A stretch of DNA of 64,000 bases from assembly GCA_030068075.1 (NCBI GenBank), contig CM057826.1, positions 69,661,312-69,725,311 on the forward strand, read 5' to 3'. Of the stretch, positions 33,990 through 46,529 are shown piece by piece. Positions within the stretch are counted from its first letter, which is position 1; each line of letters opens with the position of its first letter. The stretch comes from Paguma larvata. Taxonomy: Eukaryota; Chordata; Mammalia; Carnivora; Viverridae. Under the pieces are notes generated by a model. It was not told the DNA's origin. It saw only the letters and a list, made by a program, of their open reading frames with translations, and did no database searches. The position numbers and the translations under genes are program-made.

Positions 33990-34009
33990 TGACTATATAT
34001 ATATATAGA
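33949..34009 (+). repeat. (TA)n microsatellite
   Basis: About 36 bases of uninterrupted TA, then AGATGAC, then a second TA run. Likely length-variable. Confidence 0.95.
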
Positions 34010-36540
34010 ATTCAGCTGTTGGTTATTAATTATTGGAGCAATTGTTGCACAATATAATTATATTCATATTATATTCAGATCCACATATACACAAGTCACA
34101 TATAGTATTTGGGTTTAGGATGTTCAGCTGGAATCATTTAGATTTTCAGTGTATAGAGAAGGAATTCAGAGTCAACATATCTAATGAATACTTAAATATT
34201 CATAGAAATTTTCCCACTGGAATATTTTAAACCAAATTGAAGTTTCGATATTACTGAAATGAAAGCACTACCCAAGATTATAAGCATCTTGTGTTATTTA
34301 AAATATAAAGTGTGCGTGTGAGTTTTACATTGGCTCTACACTTTTGCTATTTGGTTGATAATGGCATTAGGCCCTAGAAGTACTATTTGTATAGTCATCT
34401 CATAAAACAACGATTCCTCTGAATATTGTAGTGAAGACCATCCTAGTTTGATCTATATTTTTGTTACCCTTGGGCTTAGAATTTAAATCTGTTGAATCGC
34501 AGTTATCTTCTTTCATTGGGAACAGTTAACCATTTTGGCCAGCATTTATATACTTTTAATGCCTTACCGCAGTTAATTTGCATGTCTATTTCATATTCAG
34601 TATTAACTCTTTTGGATGTGTGAGATTCTTCCAAAGAATTCATTGATGTATAATTCATTAGTATTCATTTGGAAGCTCCTGCCCTTAAGATTCTTGGGAA
34701 GATAATTACTAGAATTGAAAGATGGCTTTTGGTATATTTTCTATATTAGGAAATATGCTTTACATTAAAAGCTCATCAAATATGCATAATACCTTATTAA
34801 GACCATTATTATTATTTACTGAATAAATATATGGACTTGACTCCCTTTGAGTAGTACAATATACACATATTAAAGGTATAACGCTTAAGTCCATTGATAT
34901 CACATTACCGTTAACTGTTTCACTTTATAAAGTGGTTTTGTAAATGATTTTGCTGATTAGTGTTTTAAAGAATATAGAAGGGAATTAGGGGAATAATATA
35001 AGAAAAAGACTAATGGCCTCATTAAAAACTGTTTTGCAGAAACTGCATGCACTAAAATGCACACAGTAGCAACAATTAGTTGAGCGAATGGGCAACGAGT
35101 CCTGATTCTCTTACCAGTAAATTCTGTCAGTACATAATTTGTGAGGCATAACGTTACCTGCTAATGACTCTATGATATAGTTCAGATAGATTTTTACAAC
35201 AGGAATCAATAACTTCAGAAAGCATTTAGAAAGTTTTACTTAGTTTGCTAATATGATTAAGTGAAGGGAGAAAAGACGTCTATAATTTCTTTAAACCTTT
35301 GTCTTACTGGAATGATGCCTTTTTTACAAAATAAATCTTTAGTGCTTTCTACCCAAAAGAGAATAGTTTAGCAATTTTTTCAATGATTTATTGTGATGGC
35401 TGTACATACATTTTGACTTCTTTGTAATAATCACAAATGTTTTACTAAGTATGATGCTAAAAGAAATATCTACAGTGAGCAAACCATGAAAAAACATAGC
35501 TTCTATTCTGAGTAGATATACTGTAGTTGTATAATTTTAAATATATACTTTTCCCTGAGCACACAGTGTTGCACATCATGTTGCTGTGAAGGATTAGTCC
35601 ACACTTCTGTCTGTGGTCTTGTGGAATCCCCTTTGCCTAAGTGGTGAAAAAGAATCTTAGGTTTCCTTAGGCTTACTTGCTTCTAGATGTGGACTCAAGA
35701 TCTTCTGGAGGAATTTCAGATGCAGCCAGGGAAAACTCAGTGGTGTGAATTATGTTTTATTTTAGCATTTGGATTTCTTGACTCTTGCTGGTTTGAGTCA
35801 TAGTTTTACTACCATTTACATGTAGATTTGGAGGCTGTGTGTGTGATCTCTTTCTTGCTTTATATGTATGCATTTATGTTGTTAAGTACTTTTAACTGCC
35901 GATGATCCGACTCACAATTTCTTTTCTCCTTAAAAAAAAAAAAAAAAACAACTCATTTGTATTTTTGCTTACACACACAGCAGAAAAGTCATTTTGTATA
36001 GACTAGCCACATTTTTCTATGTGTTTTTATAGGCTTAATTGGCATTCAGAGACACCAATATAAATACTATCTTAACCATAAATCTTACAAAGTTATTTTC
36101 ACCACTTGGTATTTTGAAGTTCCATTCTTAACTTTATCTTGTAATGATTGGTGCTTTCTTCATTTAGTTCCTTTGAAATCATTCAGGGAAGCAGATTGCA
36201 AACTTCATAACATACTACTCTTAGCGGGGTACTTTTAGACTTACAGGGGAATGGGACACATTCCCTTGATTTTATTTATCTAGTTTACGTGGTTTATTTA
36301 CTCATTTCTTTATTTTGCATTTTTAAAAATCTGACTCAGTCTATGCTCACTGGCTTGATATTCTGGACACCACAGAGAGAGCAAGGCATAATCCTCTCAC
36401 TTTAGCAGCATGGAGTTTTTTTTGTACTTCTTTAAAAAGAAAACTAAAGCATTTAATTATCTTTAAAAAGGCTAAATACTTTCTTTTTCTCAAAAAGTAA
36501 ATTACCTGATGCTGCTTTACTAAATCTTTAGAAAAATATT
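34010..36540. other. AT-rich sequence without a recognised gene or repeat
   Basis: No supported coding frame. Includes an A run at 35931-35948. A TAATTTGCATG octamer-like motif occurs at about 34574-34584, which alone supports nothing. Confidence 0.45.
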
Positions 36541-37394
36541 AATATCAGTCAGTTACTCATTCAGCACTTACAATGTTCTGGCACTTTTCTAAGATCAGGT
36601 ACAACAATGATAAGTATTCCCATGGATGTTTCCTTAAAATCAAACAAGGAAAACAGAGACAGCTAATACATGGTGTAATGAGTGTAAAACTAACATTGGA
36701 AGGCCTTCTAGTCTAGGCTAGATTTGGCCTAAACTAGACCAAGATTTTGAATTCTCTCTGAGAATAAATGATACCTATTTGGGAATAAATGAAACCTGAA
36801 AATGTAGTAAATCTATTACAAGCACTAGGTCATCGATGAGTTCAGAGAAAGTTAAGTATTCTAACGACAGGTAGCCAGGGTGAAACAGTGGCATGTTTGA
36901 ATAACCGATAGATGTCATATATGCAGAAATGGAATGATAATGAGAGATGAGAGTGGAAAGGTAAATCAGAATCAGATCATGCCATATTTGGATGCTGTAG
37001 CTGAGTGATGGAGAGCCAGTGAATGGCTTTTTAAATAAATAATAATCCAACTAACTAACTAACTAAATAAATAAGTAAATAAGTAAATAAATAAAGAGTA
37101 ATCCAATCGAATGTATCCTTTTGTAGACATCAGTCTAAACACAGTTTAGAACCTGAATTGAAGGGGAGTAGATTGAACTGGAGGGAGACTGATGAAGTAA
37201 TTCCAATGAAGGACGACAGTTATCTGAACTGGTAGAGTTGTTGAAAACTGGATAACTATGTGGCAAACGAAATTCACAGAGCTTGGTTAGTAAAGGGATA
37301 GAGAGAGAGAGAGATAGAAGTCAAAACTGCAGTCAGCTTTTGTTTGTTTTCAACTTAGGTGGATGAGATTACCATCAGTTTGCTAAAGAAACAC

Positions 37395-37538
37395 ACTCTG
37401 TTATAGTACTAATTCTCTTAACAGCCAAACTTTCAAGTAGTTTTGTGTTAATTTAAATTTTCTTGTTCTACCTGCTCACTTCCCACTCATTGAACCGCCC
37501 TTGAGAATTTGGCTACTACACCTACTACAACTCCCAAA
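37395..37538 (-). repeat. Inverted duplication, left arm (inserted copy)
   Basis: The reverse complement of 37924-38069, differing at about ten positions plus a 2-base gap over ~144 bases. Starts ACTCTG..TTATAGTACTAA and ends CTACTACAACTCCCAAA. It interrupts the order of the surrounding ancient repeat (between GTTTGCTAAAGAAAC and GGAACAGATTTGTTGG), so this arm appears to be the insertion. Confidence 0.88.
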
Positions 37539-37923
37539 GGAACAGATTTGTTGGAGAAGATAATGAGTTTTCTTTTAGATAAAGTTTAAGGTGGCACTAG
37601 GCATCCATGTGAAGATGTTTAATATATTTAGCTGGAAATGTGTAGTCAAAATGTACTGAAACCATAGGCTTAGGTGAGTTTTGCTAAAGAGAGTCTAAAT
37701 TGAAAGGGATGAGAGAAAGGGATAGATATCTATCCATGAAGGATAGAAAGAAGGAAAGGATAAAAAATATCAAGTGAAGCAGAAAAACTTAGTTATTATC
37801 AAACCTGGGTAAGAGAATATTCCAAGAAGAAGAGTTGTTAACGTCACTGAAAAATCAAGACAGATAACAATTAAGGTGCACATTGGAATTAGTATAAAAA
37901 ATCGTTACCTTGCCGAGAACATT

Positions 37924-38069
37924 TTTGGGAGTTGTAGTAGGTATAGTAGCCAAATTCTCAAGGGTGGTTCAATAAGTGGGAGGTGAGCAGGTAGAAAAAG
38001 AAAATTTAAATTAACACAAATCTACCTGAAAGTTTGGCTGTTCAGAGTATTAGTACTATAAGAGAGAGT
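37924..38069 (+). repeat. Inverted duplication, right arm (probable source)
   Basis: TTTGGGAGTTGTAGTAGG to TATAAGAGAGAGT pairs with 37395-37538 across a 385-base spacer. In this orientation it continues the ancient repeat (ACCTTGCCGAGAACATTTTTGGGAG.., AGTGGGAGGTGAGCAGG), so it looks like the original copy. Confidence 0.88.
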
Positions 38070-38090
38070 ATATAAACAAAGTCACAGGTG

Positions 38091-38944
38091 AATAGTTTTA
38101 TATAAATGCCCTTTCTCCTCAGTTTCCTTTTTCCCTAGCTGTCTTCTCAGGAGAGATTATTTTTACACATCCTCTTAGTAAGTAATACCAATACTGTAGT
38201 AGATCCTCTGCCCCCAGGTGGCCTGATATACAGATGCAGTTAGATGTGTATTAGATGATAATCAGGTAGGGTTAACTCCAACAATGTTTAAAACACTACC
38301 TCAGCCACTTGCCTTGAATGGGATTGACAAAGGATCTGGGTAAAATTTAAAGCATTACTTTACTTTAAAAAATCAAACCAATTTTTGGTCCCAGAGCTCT
38401 ATTCTGCCATACAAAGGCCCTTCCTTAGAATCTAGGCCTCTAGGAGTAGCATGAATGTTTCCTAGGCATTTAGGAACTTGTCCCTTAGAGACGCTTTCCC
38501 AACCTCCAGTTTCTCTTCTGCTCTTCCTAGGTAAACAGCACTCCTCCCCTTATTCCTGCTGGTCTTGGTTATTCATTCCTCCTCGGAATGCCTCACAACA
38601 AAAATAATGAAGTTCACTTTTCTTAGTCCTTACTTTTCTTTTACAGGGCCCACTAATTCCAACCAGAAACAGTACTTACATAACAAAGAGAATATCTTTC
38701 CCTGCAAATATTAAGTCCTGGCTCTTCCAAGGGAGGGAAAAAATTCTGGGGACTTCATGTCCCAGGGAGAATGTTTTGTTTTTTTTTTTCTCCGTTTTAT
38801 ATATAAAATAAGATGTAGGTTAACATCACTTTGAAACATGGCTTCTCATTTAAAGAGAAATATAGAAAATGTTTCAATATCATAAAAGGAAAAAAAGCAT
38901 GAGTTAAATGACTTACACTGTTTCTTATTTATAGTTTATAATCG
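38091..38944. other. Unrecognised sequence
   Basis: A somewhat more GC-balanced block (about 38385-38770, e.g. TCTAGGCCTCTAGGAGTAGC) has no recognised family or frame. The rest is AT-rich. Confidence 0.4.
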
Positions 38945-39090
38945 AGGTCAGGTTATTTAAACTCTCTGAAAATCAGTTCTTTTGATGAGTAAAATAAGGA
39001 CAATAATAATGTTTACCCACTAAGATAGTGGTAAATGAAGATAGTTAATGAAAAAATTCCCAGAATCTGGTAAATTCTCAATAAAATGCT
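38945..39090 (+). mobile_element. MIR fragment
   Basis: GGTCAGGTTATTTAAACTCTCTGAAAATCAG, GAGTAAAATAAGGACAATAATAATG.., and AGAATCTGGTAAATTCTCAATAAA.. follow the MIR core and 3' region. Confidence 0.7.
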
Positions 39091-41924
39091 ATTTATAATT
39101 ATTGATGACTTTCATTATTATAAAGTAATAATATTATATATAATCTTACAATTCTAAAAACCTTTTACCATATTCTCAACTAGACTAGACTGTCAAGCTT
39201 TTTTAGTTCAAAAATGATCAAATACTGATTTCATGTTGTTCACCTAATAGGTTCATGTTTGACCATGAGGTGGCGGTAGGGAATATTTGAAGGGATGTGT
39301 TCTGGTTTTCCTACCATATTTAGCAAACAGGAGAACTCCTTTTATAAAAAGAGAACAGAAGGAGATAGTTGCCTGTGTGATGAGGGTAGTGGCCAATTTC
39401 TAAAAGGTCATTCAGTGAGTGGTTTAAAATATTATTTATTTACAATTTAAATATTGTGTCTTTGGTTTTATTTGGAATCGTGTTTGTTATAGAATTGAGC
39501 AAATTCTTAGTAAATAGTAAATTTTATTTCTTATGCGTATCTTTCATGATTAAAATATCATTATTAGTTAATATTAATGAGTTTCTTAAACATCAGTGTA
39601 ACTTTTCTTTAGCATGTGGTCATTTTAAATACTCCAAGCCTCATTTTAGTAGTGACCAACATAAAGCTCCCTTTTTAAAGCGTTGTTATGCAATAAATAT
39701 TAAATTTCTAATTTCTCTCTCTCTCCCTGATTTCAGAATAGAATAAGTACTCAACTGGGCATAACACTTAGGTATAATTGAATGGAAAATGTAATTTTCA
39801 GTACATAGTTTTTTGTGGTCACAAGGAAGCAAAATGAGAAATAAATGCTCTCTAGTAAATGATTAATTTTCATACTGTGATTTCCCATAATTAATGTTAA
39901 ATCCCCAGCTAATATACCTCAGTTATCAAGTACACTTTTGAAATGGTCTTCTCCTATAGTCCATGGGTTTCTGCTCAGGGAAATAAACTAATGCTAAAAA
40001 AGGCCTAGCAAATTTTCAGCCAGAATTTACCATTCTTGGGGTAGAAGAACCCATAAGAGAAGAAGGACCCTAGTATTAAACTAAATTCAAACTCGAGTAG
40101 AGGTTGGGTGGGATTATTTAACACTATGTAGAACATTCTGGCATTCTTTTGACTGAAACAGCATATTAAAAAAAAATACCTCCTATTTCTCTTTTCTTGA
40201 CTTTTAACAAGTTCATTCATCTCTTTGTGCCTTATTTTTCTCAGTTAACTTTTCTTATAAAAGTATTTGTAGCACCCTTTTCAATCTTGTGTCTGTAAAG
40301 GAGGGATTCTTACAATGAAAACTTACCCTGCTGTTCAATTTTGAATAAAAGAATGCATATTTACTGGGTGCCAATTAGGTAAAGGGAAATATTATATAAC
40401 ATAGAGAGAAGAGTATTATGAAAGACTAGTAGTGAAAGAATGAATGTAACATTTTTTTCTCAAACCCCAATTCAAAAGTTTGTTATTTAGTTCAAGGGCA
40501 AGATGACAGGTCCTAGAAGAAATTTAAATCCATTATGTTTATGAAAAAAAATGTATACCTGGCTTTTAATTAGAAACTTAAGTAAAATCAATCAATCAAT
40601 CTATCAATCACACAATGTATGAAAGTGTTACAGAATAATGCCTCGTTGAATAAAAATATGGACTAAAAGTTGTAGCATAATACAGAGCTAAGAGAAACTT
40701 CATCCCTGTCTGCTGGATGCAAGGGCAGAAAGGTCTCAGATGTGTCTAACTCTCAGTGGATAAATCAACTCCAATTTTAAAAGGATTTTTTTAACCTTAA
40801 AAGGTCTATTTCTATGCCACAATAAATCGTTTCGGGATTATCTAACACTTTGGATTATCTGCACCATTAGTGAGGATAATAAAGAGCTGACTGCATTTTG
40901 CATTGAAATAGCACGGTCTATTACGCTCATGAATAGTCTGAGAATAAAGCTTTGGAAAGTCTTGCTGCATTTATGCACAACAGTTTAATTGACTGCAGCG
41001 TGGTTGATGGGGTTTTTAGGTTGTTTACAATTGACAGTACATCCATCACTTATTCAGTGATTAGTTTCAAAATTATCAAAATTAATTATATTGAATAATT
41101 ATAAAGATATGGTGTCAAAAAGCTTTTATTTTCTATTCTTAGAAACAATGTAATATTATGTCACAACAATCTTGTCTTGGGTTTCTGTGATTCATTTTTT
41201 TTTTTTTTTGGACAAAAACTCTGTCATTGTTGCACTCCTCTCTTTTTCAGTGGCATCAAAAGAAATTATCAAAATACTAATAATTTTGGGGGACTGTATT
41301 TCAGGTTATGTAAAGGAAACCAATCTCAGTTGCCAGAGTTTAAAACTCTGCTAGATTGCCAGAAATTCATTTTCCCTAAAAATATTCCAAGCATTTCTGT
41401 TTATGGATATCATAAAACGTTAAATGAGTTCCCTCACCCCCCTAAACATTACCACATGTCTGGGACTTAAATATTTCTATCAACCTTATGATAAAGATAA
41501 AATTTCTTTGTGGTCCTCTCCAAAGCTATTTTTGTTATTTTTCCATGGTCCACAAATCATAGTGATGCTAGAGGAAATGGCATTCTTCAGTCATTCAGGC
41601 ATGAATTTGCAATGGTATTTCATCCAGAATGTCTGACATAGATCTTATTACTTTCGTAATTTAAAAAATTTTTAAATAACTATTGAGTTTCTTACTTCTT
41701 TTAAAGAAAATAACTCAAGTACTAGAAAATCATGAATGATACTATTAGCTATATTCTTTATCTCATAACAATATTATTTAATTAAAAATAGCCTTTGGTT
41801 TCTTTTTCCTGTATTTCTTCAGTTACACAGGAAATAATAAAAACATAATTTTGTTACTGCTATCACTAAAGAGATTCATATAAATGGGTTTGGGTGAAAA
41901 TTTCCCATATAACAAAGTTTATTC
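39091..41924. other. AT-rich sequence without a recognised gene
   Basis: Frames at 39456-39746 and 41172-41636 are AT-driven and motif-free. ATCA tetranucleotides occur at 40585-40610. The stretch 40820-41110 has few repeat-like features and is listed as a possible conserved element. Confidence 0.4.
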
Positions 41925-42140
41925 ATTCATTTTCAGGTTCATTAATTATTTACTTTTTTTAGTTCACCATATGGCAAGCTCTGTTTTAATTGGTAGAAGT
42001 ATGTTGTAGAGAAAGGAAAAAAAAAAAAGTCCTACTCATACAACTTGCATTCTAGTGGAGTAGATAAACAATAAGCAATTAACTACTCTATTTCTGACTT
42101 GAGCAATATGGCACAATTTAGAGTAAGGATCTTGCTTAGT
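41925..42140 (+). repeat. Unnamed ancient interspersed repeat, copy D
   Basis: TCATTAATTATTTAC.., CACCATATGGCAAGCTCTGTTTTAATTGG, TACAACTTGCATTCTAGTGGAGTAGATAAACAATAAGCAATTAA match the 5' end of the family seen at 36541 and 33365. Confidence 0.5.
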
Positions 42141-42409
42141 CAGTAGCTGCCAGATGATACAACCCAGAAGGATGGGAGGAATTAACCCTCAGAAATGAAC
42201 TCTATTCAATTCATAAAAGAGATGATAAAGAGGTAGGCGGATAATTGCCCTCTCCTTTCTCCTTTCCAAGTATTGTTACCAAAGAAGGCAAAATCATTCT
42301 TAGTTTAAGGATGAAAAAATTTCAGACAAACAAAAAGTGAGCTAATTTAGTATTAATAAAATCTGACCAAAGATATTTCCACTGTATGAACAAAAAAATA
42401 TTACACATA

Positions 42410-42426
42410 AGGATTAATCTTTAAAA
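42410..42426 (+). repeat. Target-site duplication, left copy (SINE at 42427)
   Basis: AGGATTAATCTTTAAAA is repeated exactly at 42642-42658 (17 of 17). Confidence 0.93.
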
Positions 42427-42641
42427 TAAATTTTAGTATTTATTTTTTTGAGACAGAGAGATACAGAGAGACAGCGTGAGTGAGGGAAGGGCAGAGACAG
42501 AGGGAGACAAGGAATATGAAGCAAGCTTCAGGCTCTGAGCTGTCACCACAGAGCATGATGTGGGGCTTGAACCTATGAATGGCGAGATCATGACCTGAGC
42601 CAAAGCCGGGCATTCAACCAACTGAGCCACCCAGGGACCCC
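42427..42641 (-). mobile_element. CAN SINE, antisense, with perfect target-site duplication
   Basis: TTTAGTATTTATTTTTTTGAGA tail side, GGGAAGGGCAGAGACAGAGGGAGA CT-block complement, GAGATCATGACCTGAGCCAAAG and head complement CCAACTGAGCCACCCAGGGA. The perfect 17-bp duplication suggests a fairly recent insertion. Confidence 0.94.
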
Positions 42642-42658
42642 AGGATTAATCTTTAAAA
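42642..42658 (+). repeat. Target-site duplication, right copy (SINE at 42427)
   Basis: AGGATTAATCTTTAAAA, identical to 42410-42426. Confidence 0.93.
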
Positions 42659-42659
42659 A

Positions 42660-43870
42660 TAAAAAAATGTTTTTATTATGAACAACCTCATACATATTCC
42701 AAAACAGAAAAATATTGTGACAACCTCATATATAAATCTATCATTTACTTTTAGCAGTTATCAAAGCATGGCTAATGTTGGCTGATCTGTTATCTCATCT
42801 ATTAGAAGTCTCCTATTAGATTAATTTGAAGTGAATTCTAAGACCTATGTCATTTAATACAAAATATTATATATGAATTCTTTAAATAAACCATTATTAT
42901 AATTCTTAAAATGGATTAATTGTCAGTAAGTAGTCAATATATATTCAAGTTTCCCCCATTAAGTCACACTTTTTAATAGTTTATTTGCTTCAAGAATCAA
43001 TGAAGGTTTATACATCCAAAGAGGTTTATATATCTATTACACTTTTAAATTGTAGGTTTAAACTATGGATTCTCTGTGTTTGTGTATGTGTGTGCGTTTG
43101 CATGTGTGGGTGTGTGTGTGTGTGTGTGTCCATATGCATGTTACAGTTTACTTATTGAATGAATGGGGTCATATATATGTTTGACAAAATTTCTGAGAAT
43201 TGGATTTTGCTAACTTTATGCCCAAGCTATCATTTAACACATCTAACAGCCTTCTCTGTCTTGTGTAATTTCTGTACATTGATAGAAGGACCTTGAGACT
43301 TTAGTAATTTGTTAAGTTTATTTCAAAGCGCTATTCTGATTTCAATTAACTGTCTCATTTCTGTGATGTTAGCAAACACTTAATATTGTTTAGAACCATC
43401 CTTTAACTAGGGACTGCAAAATTACGATATTTTTATTTTAAAATTCCCTTTTACATACAAAATTACTTGATAAAGAGAAGCTATCTGGTGTAACCAGCCC
43501 TTTGGTTACTTTGAGGTTCCTTTTTTATAGGAAAGGCAGAAAAACTGGAATCAGTTTACAAAGTAGAGTTTCACATTTAGTATCCTCCTACAATGACTGT
43601 TTTCTTTAAGTATCATTATAAACTCAGACATTAACACACATTTCATGTTTTTAATTTCAATTCAACTGCCATTCTTACTGATGATCAAATTGTCTGATCT
43701 TTGCTCAAAGGGAAGTGTCCCCTCATTTTGTGTCCTGAGTCCTTCTGATATAATTTAGTACTCTTTAAACGTTATCTTTCCTTGTGGTATGACAAAAAAT
43801 TTCAGGATTATCTTTCACCTTTCTGTACCAAATCTGGGATTGGTATCTTTTTGTTTTTTTTTTTCCTGTG
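42660..43870 (+). repeat. Second unnamed ancient interspersed repeat
   Basis: Blocks match the order of a common mammalian repeat: TTTTTATTATGAACAACCTCATACATATTCC; AGTAGTCAATATATATTCAAGTTTCCCCCATTAAGTC; GTTTATTTGCTTCAAGAATCAATGAAGG; ATTTAACACATCTAACAGCCTTCTCTGTC; CCCTTTGGTTACTTTGAGGTTCC; CTGATGATCAAATTGTCTGATCTTTGCTC; TCATTTTGTGTCCTGAGTCCTTCTG. No open frame. A TG-rich tract at 43083-43129 lies inside. Family name not recalled. Confidence 0.5.
43083..43129 (+). repeat. (TG)n tract
   Basis: TGTGTATGTGTGTGCG.. then GGGTGTGTGTGTGTGTGTGTG; interrupted dinucleotide repeat. Confidence 0.9.
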
Positions 43871-44289
43871 AATATCTTGTTCAGAGTAAGTATTGATTTA
43901 TTTTAGATTATTAGTATAAACGTATATGTTAAATATTTAAGTACTCACTGTTAGAAAATAAGTAGAATATATGACTTGCAGATTGGTAGAAATCTATGAA
44001 TTACAAAACTGCTCCATCAAATCCTAATATGGTGGGAATAAAAAATATAAGTGAAACAGAAAATATGAAACAAATGGAGAGACAAAATAAGAAAAAGCAA
44101 CAGATTTAAATTTGTGAGTAATGGCAGGCACCTTAAAGGAGATAAAATAGCTGATAAGTAAACAAATATTTAGAGAGTGGATTTTTAAACCTCAGGTCTT
44201 TTGCTAATTGCTAGACACACATCTAAAATCTAGGAACACTGAAGGTTTTGTATTAAAAGATTTAAAAAAGAGATAATGATAATACTAGC

Positions 44290-44560
44290 AAACTGAAAGC
44301 TGTTCTGAATATATTATTCTATGTGACAAAATAGATACAAAGATTAAAACACATTATCTAGGTAAAGATTGTCATGATATAAAGATAAACACTTACAGTT
44401 AAGAATAAAATATAACATTATAAATTTATATATACCCAATAAGATAGTCTCAAAATGCAGAAATCTAAAATTAGAGATTTATAATGAAAATTCAATAAAT
44501 CATAATCATAATAGATTTTAGCTTGCCTCTCTCAGTAAACACCACATTAAGGAAGAAAAG
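44290..44560 (+). mobile_element. Possible LINE-1/HAL1 endonuclease-region fragment
   Basis: TATGTGACAAAATAGATACAAAGATTAAAAC, AATATAACATTATAAATTTATATATACCCAATAAGATAG, AAATTAGAGATTTATAATG and AATCATAATAGATTTTAG fit, in order, the ORF2 endonuclease segment around the CACCCAACA and GGAGACTTCAA landmarks. Highly decayed. Confidence 0.45.
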
Positions 44561-46529
44561 TCATTGAAGAGAGAGAAGATGAATAATTAACATGGAGAAC
44601 ACATGCCCAAAATAAAGGAAATACTTTTTCAGAAATTATCTCTTTTATACATGTTAAATAAACTTTTCCCTTGTACACATTTTATACAAACATACAAAAT
44701 ACTAGTTTCAAATAATTTTACAGACAATATCAAACAAATATTCAACAGAAACAATTATTTTCCGCAGAATCTTCTAGAGACTCTAGAAATATTTTTATGA
44801 GTTTGAATAGCTGTAAAAACATAGAATCCAGTAATTTATACTACAAGATTCTAGAGTGACATATCTAATTCTTACGTTTCATGAGAGGCAAGGGCTATAT
44901 CAAGTTTTTGTCTATTTCCTCTACCTCTTCTGAATAAGTCAGCCATTGGTAGCATACTGCCTGCTCTTTCATCCATACCGTTACAAGGGAACACTCTATT
45001 CCTGAAGATTTGGGGAATAAATTAAAATCAGGACTGTGTTAGAAAAGATAGCTATTTGGAGGTGCAAAACATAAAGACTCTTTTGGACTAGACAGTATAC
45101 GGTCTTACCCTTTAAACAGTTGGATTTCGGCAGTATTTTGTCATCATGAGGCTCACCTAAATTGTGGTGCAGTTTGGGTTTTACTGGACATGTGGCATTA
45201 GGTATTAAATGCCAAACAAGCAGCCTTTTCAAGTTGGCAAATCAGTACATTTTATGGCATATTTGGCCATAGCCTAGTAGCTATTTCACACAACTATGTG
45301 CATCAGATTTTAAGTGCTGAACTCAAAAGAAAAAAGTTGAAGATCTCACATAAGTAAAATCTAGCATCTCAGAAAAGATAAAGAGATGTTTTTCTCAACA
45401 ACTACCCAAAGGTCATTGCAGAATAAGCATATTTACCAGTCACTTTGGCCTCAGAAAATGTGTGATTCATAGTGGCCATCTTAACCAAATGAAGACTTCT
45501 CTAGAACGTCGATGTGGAACAACACAGGTGCAGCTATGTCTGGATAATAAGCTTGTGAGAGATAGTATCATATTTTTTTATGTTTGTGGAGCAGCACGGT
45601 ATTTGCCATACTAAAGGTTGCTTGTGTTACATGTACTGATAACACTCGTGCAGTTTTAGCTTAAAATTCTCATTGACTGTGATAGGCAGAGTTCACGTCT
45701 TACAATTCATTGAGTCGGTTGAATAGGAAACAAAGGCCCTTCGTATAAGCCCTGATGTTCAGGACCACCACCACTCCATTACCAACCAATGAACCCTTCA
45801 AATAAAATCTCTGTGGTGCAACTTCTCTAGAAGCCAAGGATTGGTTTGTTTTCTGAAATGGCAGATTTTGGACTAATGCTCTGATTTCTAATTATCTTGG
45901 GTACCTTATTAAGTTTTTCTACTCTATGCAAACAAAGCAAGGCACAGATAAGAGCAAGTTCTAATAGAGCTGCTTAGAAAAAACAGATGGACACAAATGC
46001 ACAAACACAAATCATGTGTGTGTGTGTCTGTATGTATCTGTGTGTCTTTGTGTTAAAAGTTTTTAACTTTTGTTAAAGACATTGTGGATATCGCAGGTCA
46101 TGTTCACTAGAAATCGGGCTCTGTGAGGTATGGTCTCATGAAGATGGGAACATATATCATAAAGATTGCTGATCTCCTGACACAAATGGAATGGTTGTAG
46201 CCCTGTTGACTATATGCTGAATAGTTAAGCATGGAGATTTAATAAAATAAAGTTCTAGGAGAATTATAAGGGTGTACTTATTTCTAAATTTTTACTTATA
46301 TTCTTAAACAGAAGGAACTTAACTTTAGTAAAGCTCACAATCATGCCAACGATGAAAGGAATAATTTATTTGGACTTTTTAATTATTATTGATATGAATG
46401 AATATGTTTCTGACCTCAGAATATGGGTAGATTTATGATAACAAAAATAGAAAGCCATATAATAAAAATTAATTGTTTTATATTAAAATTAAGATGTTAT
46501 ACCTATAAAAAAGGATCACTGAAAAAATG
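44561..46529. other. Unrecognised sequence
   Basis: No supported gene. The block 45000-45840 is less AT-rich and ends with AATAAA at about 45801-45806, but no frame or family was identified. A TG-rich tract lies at 46013-46050. Confidence 0.4.

Larger units (their letters stand above)
36541..38090 (+). repeat. Unnamed ancient interspersed repeat, copy C (longest)
   Basis: Blocks in order: ACTCATTCAGCACTTACAATGTTCTGGCAC; GGTAGCCAGGGTGAAACAGTGGCATG; AGATCATGCCATATTTGG..GGAGAGCCAGTGAATGGCTTTT; GAACTGGAGGGAGACTGATGAAG; GATTTGTTGGAGAAGATAATGAG; CACTAGGCATCCATGTGAAGATGTTTAATATATTTAGCTGG; AAATCAAGACAGATAACAATTAAG; ACCTTGCCGAGAAC. These correspond to successive parts of a long, widespread mammalian repeat also present at 20440, 33365 and 41925. 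It carries an AACT/AAAT tetranucleotide tract near 37048-37095 and the inverted duplication at 37395-37538. Confidence 0.55.
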
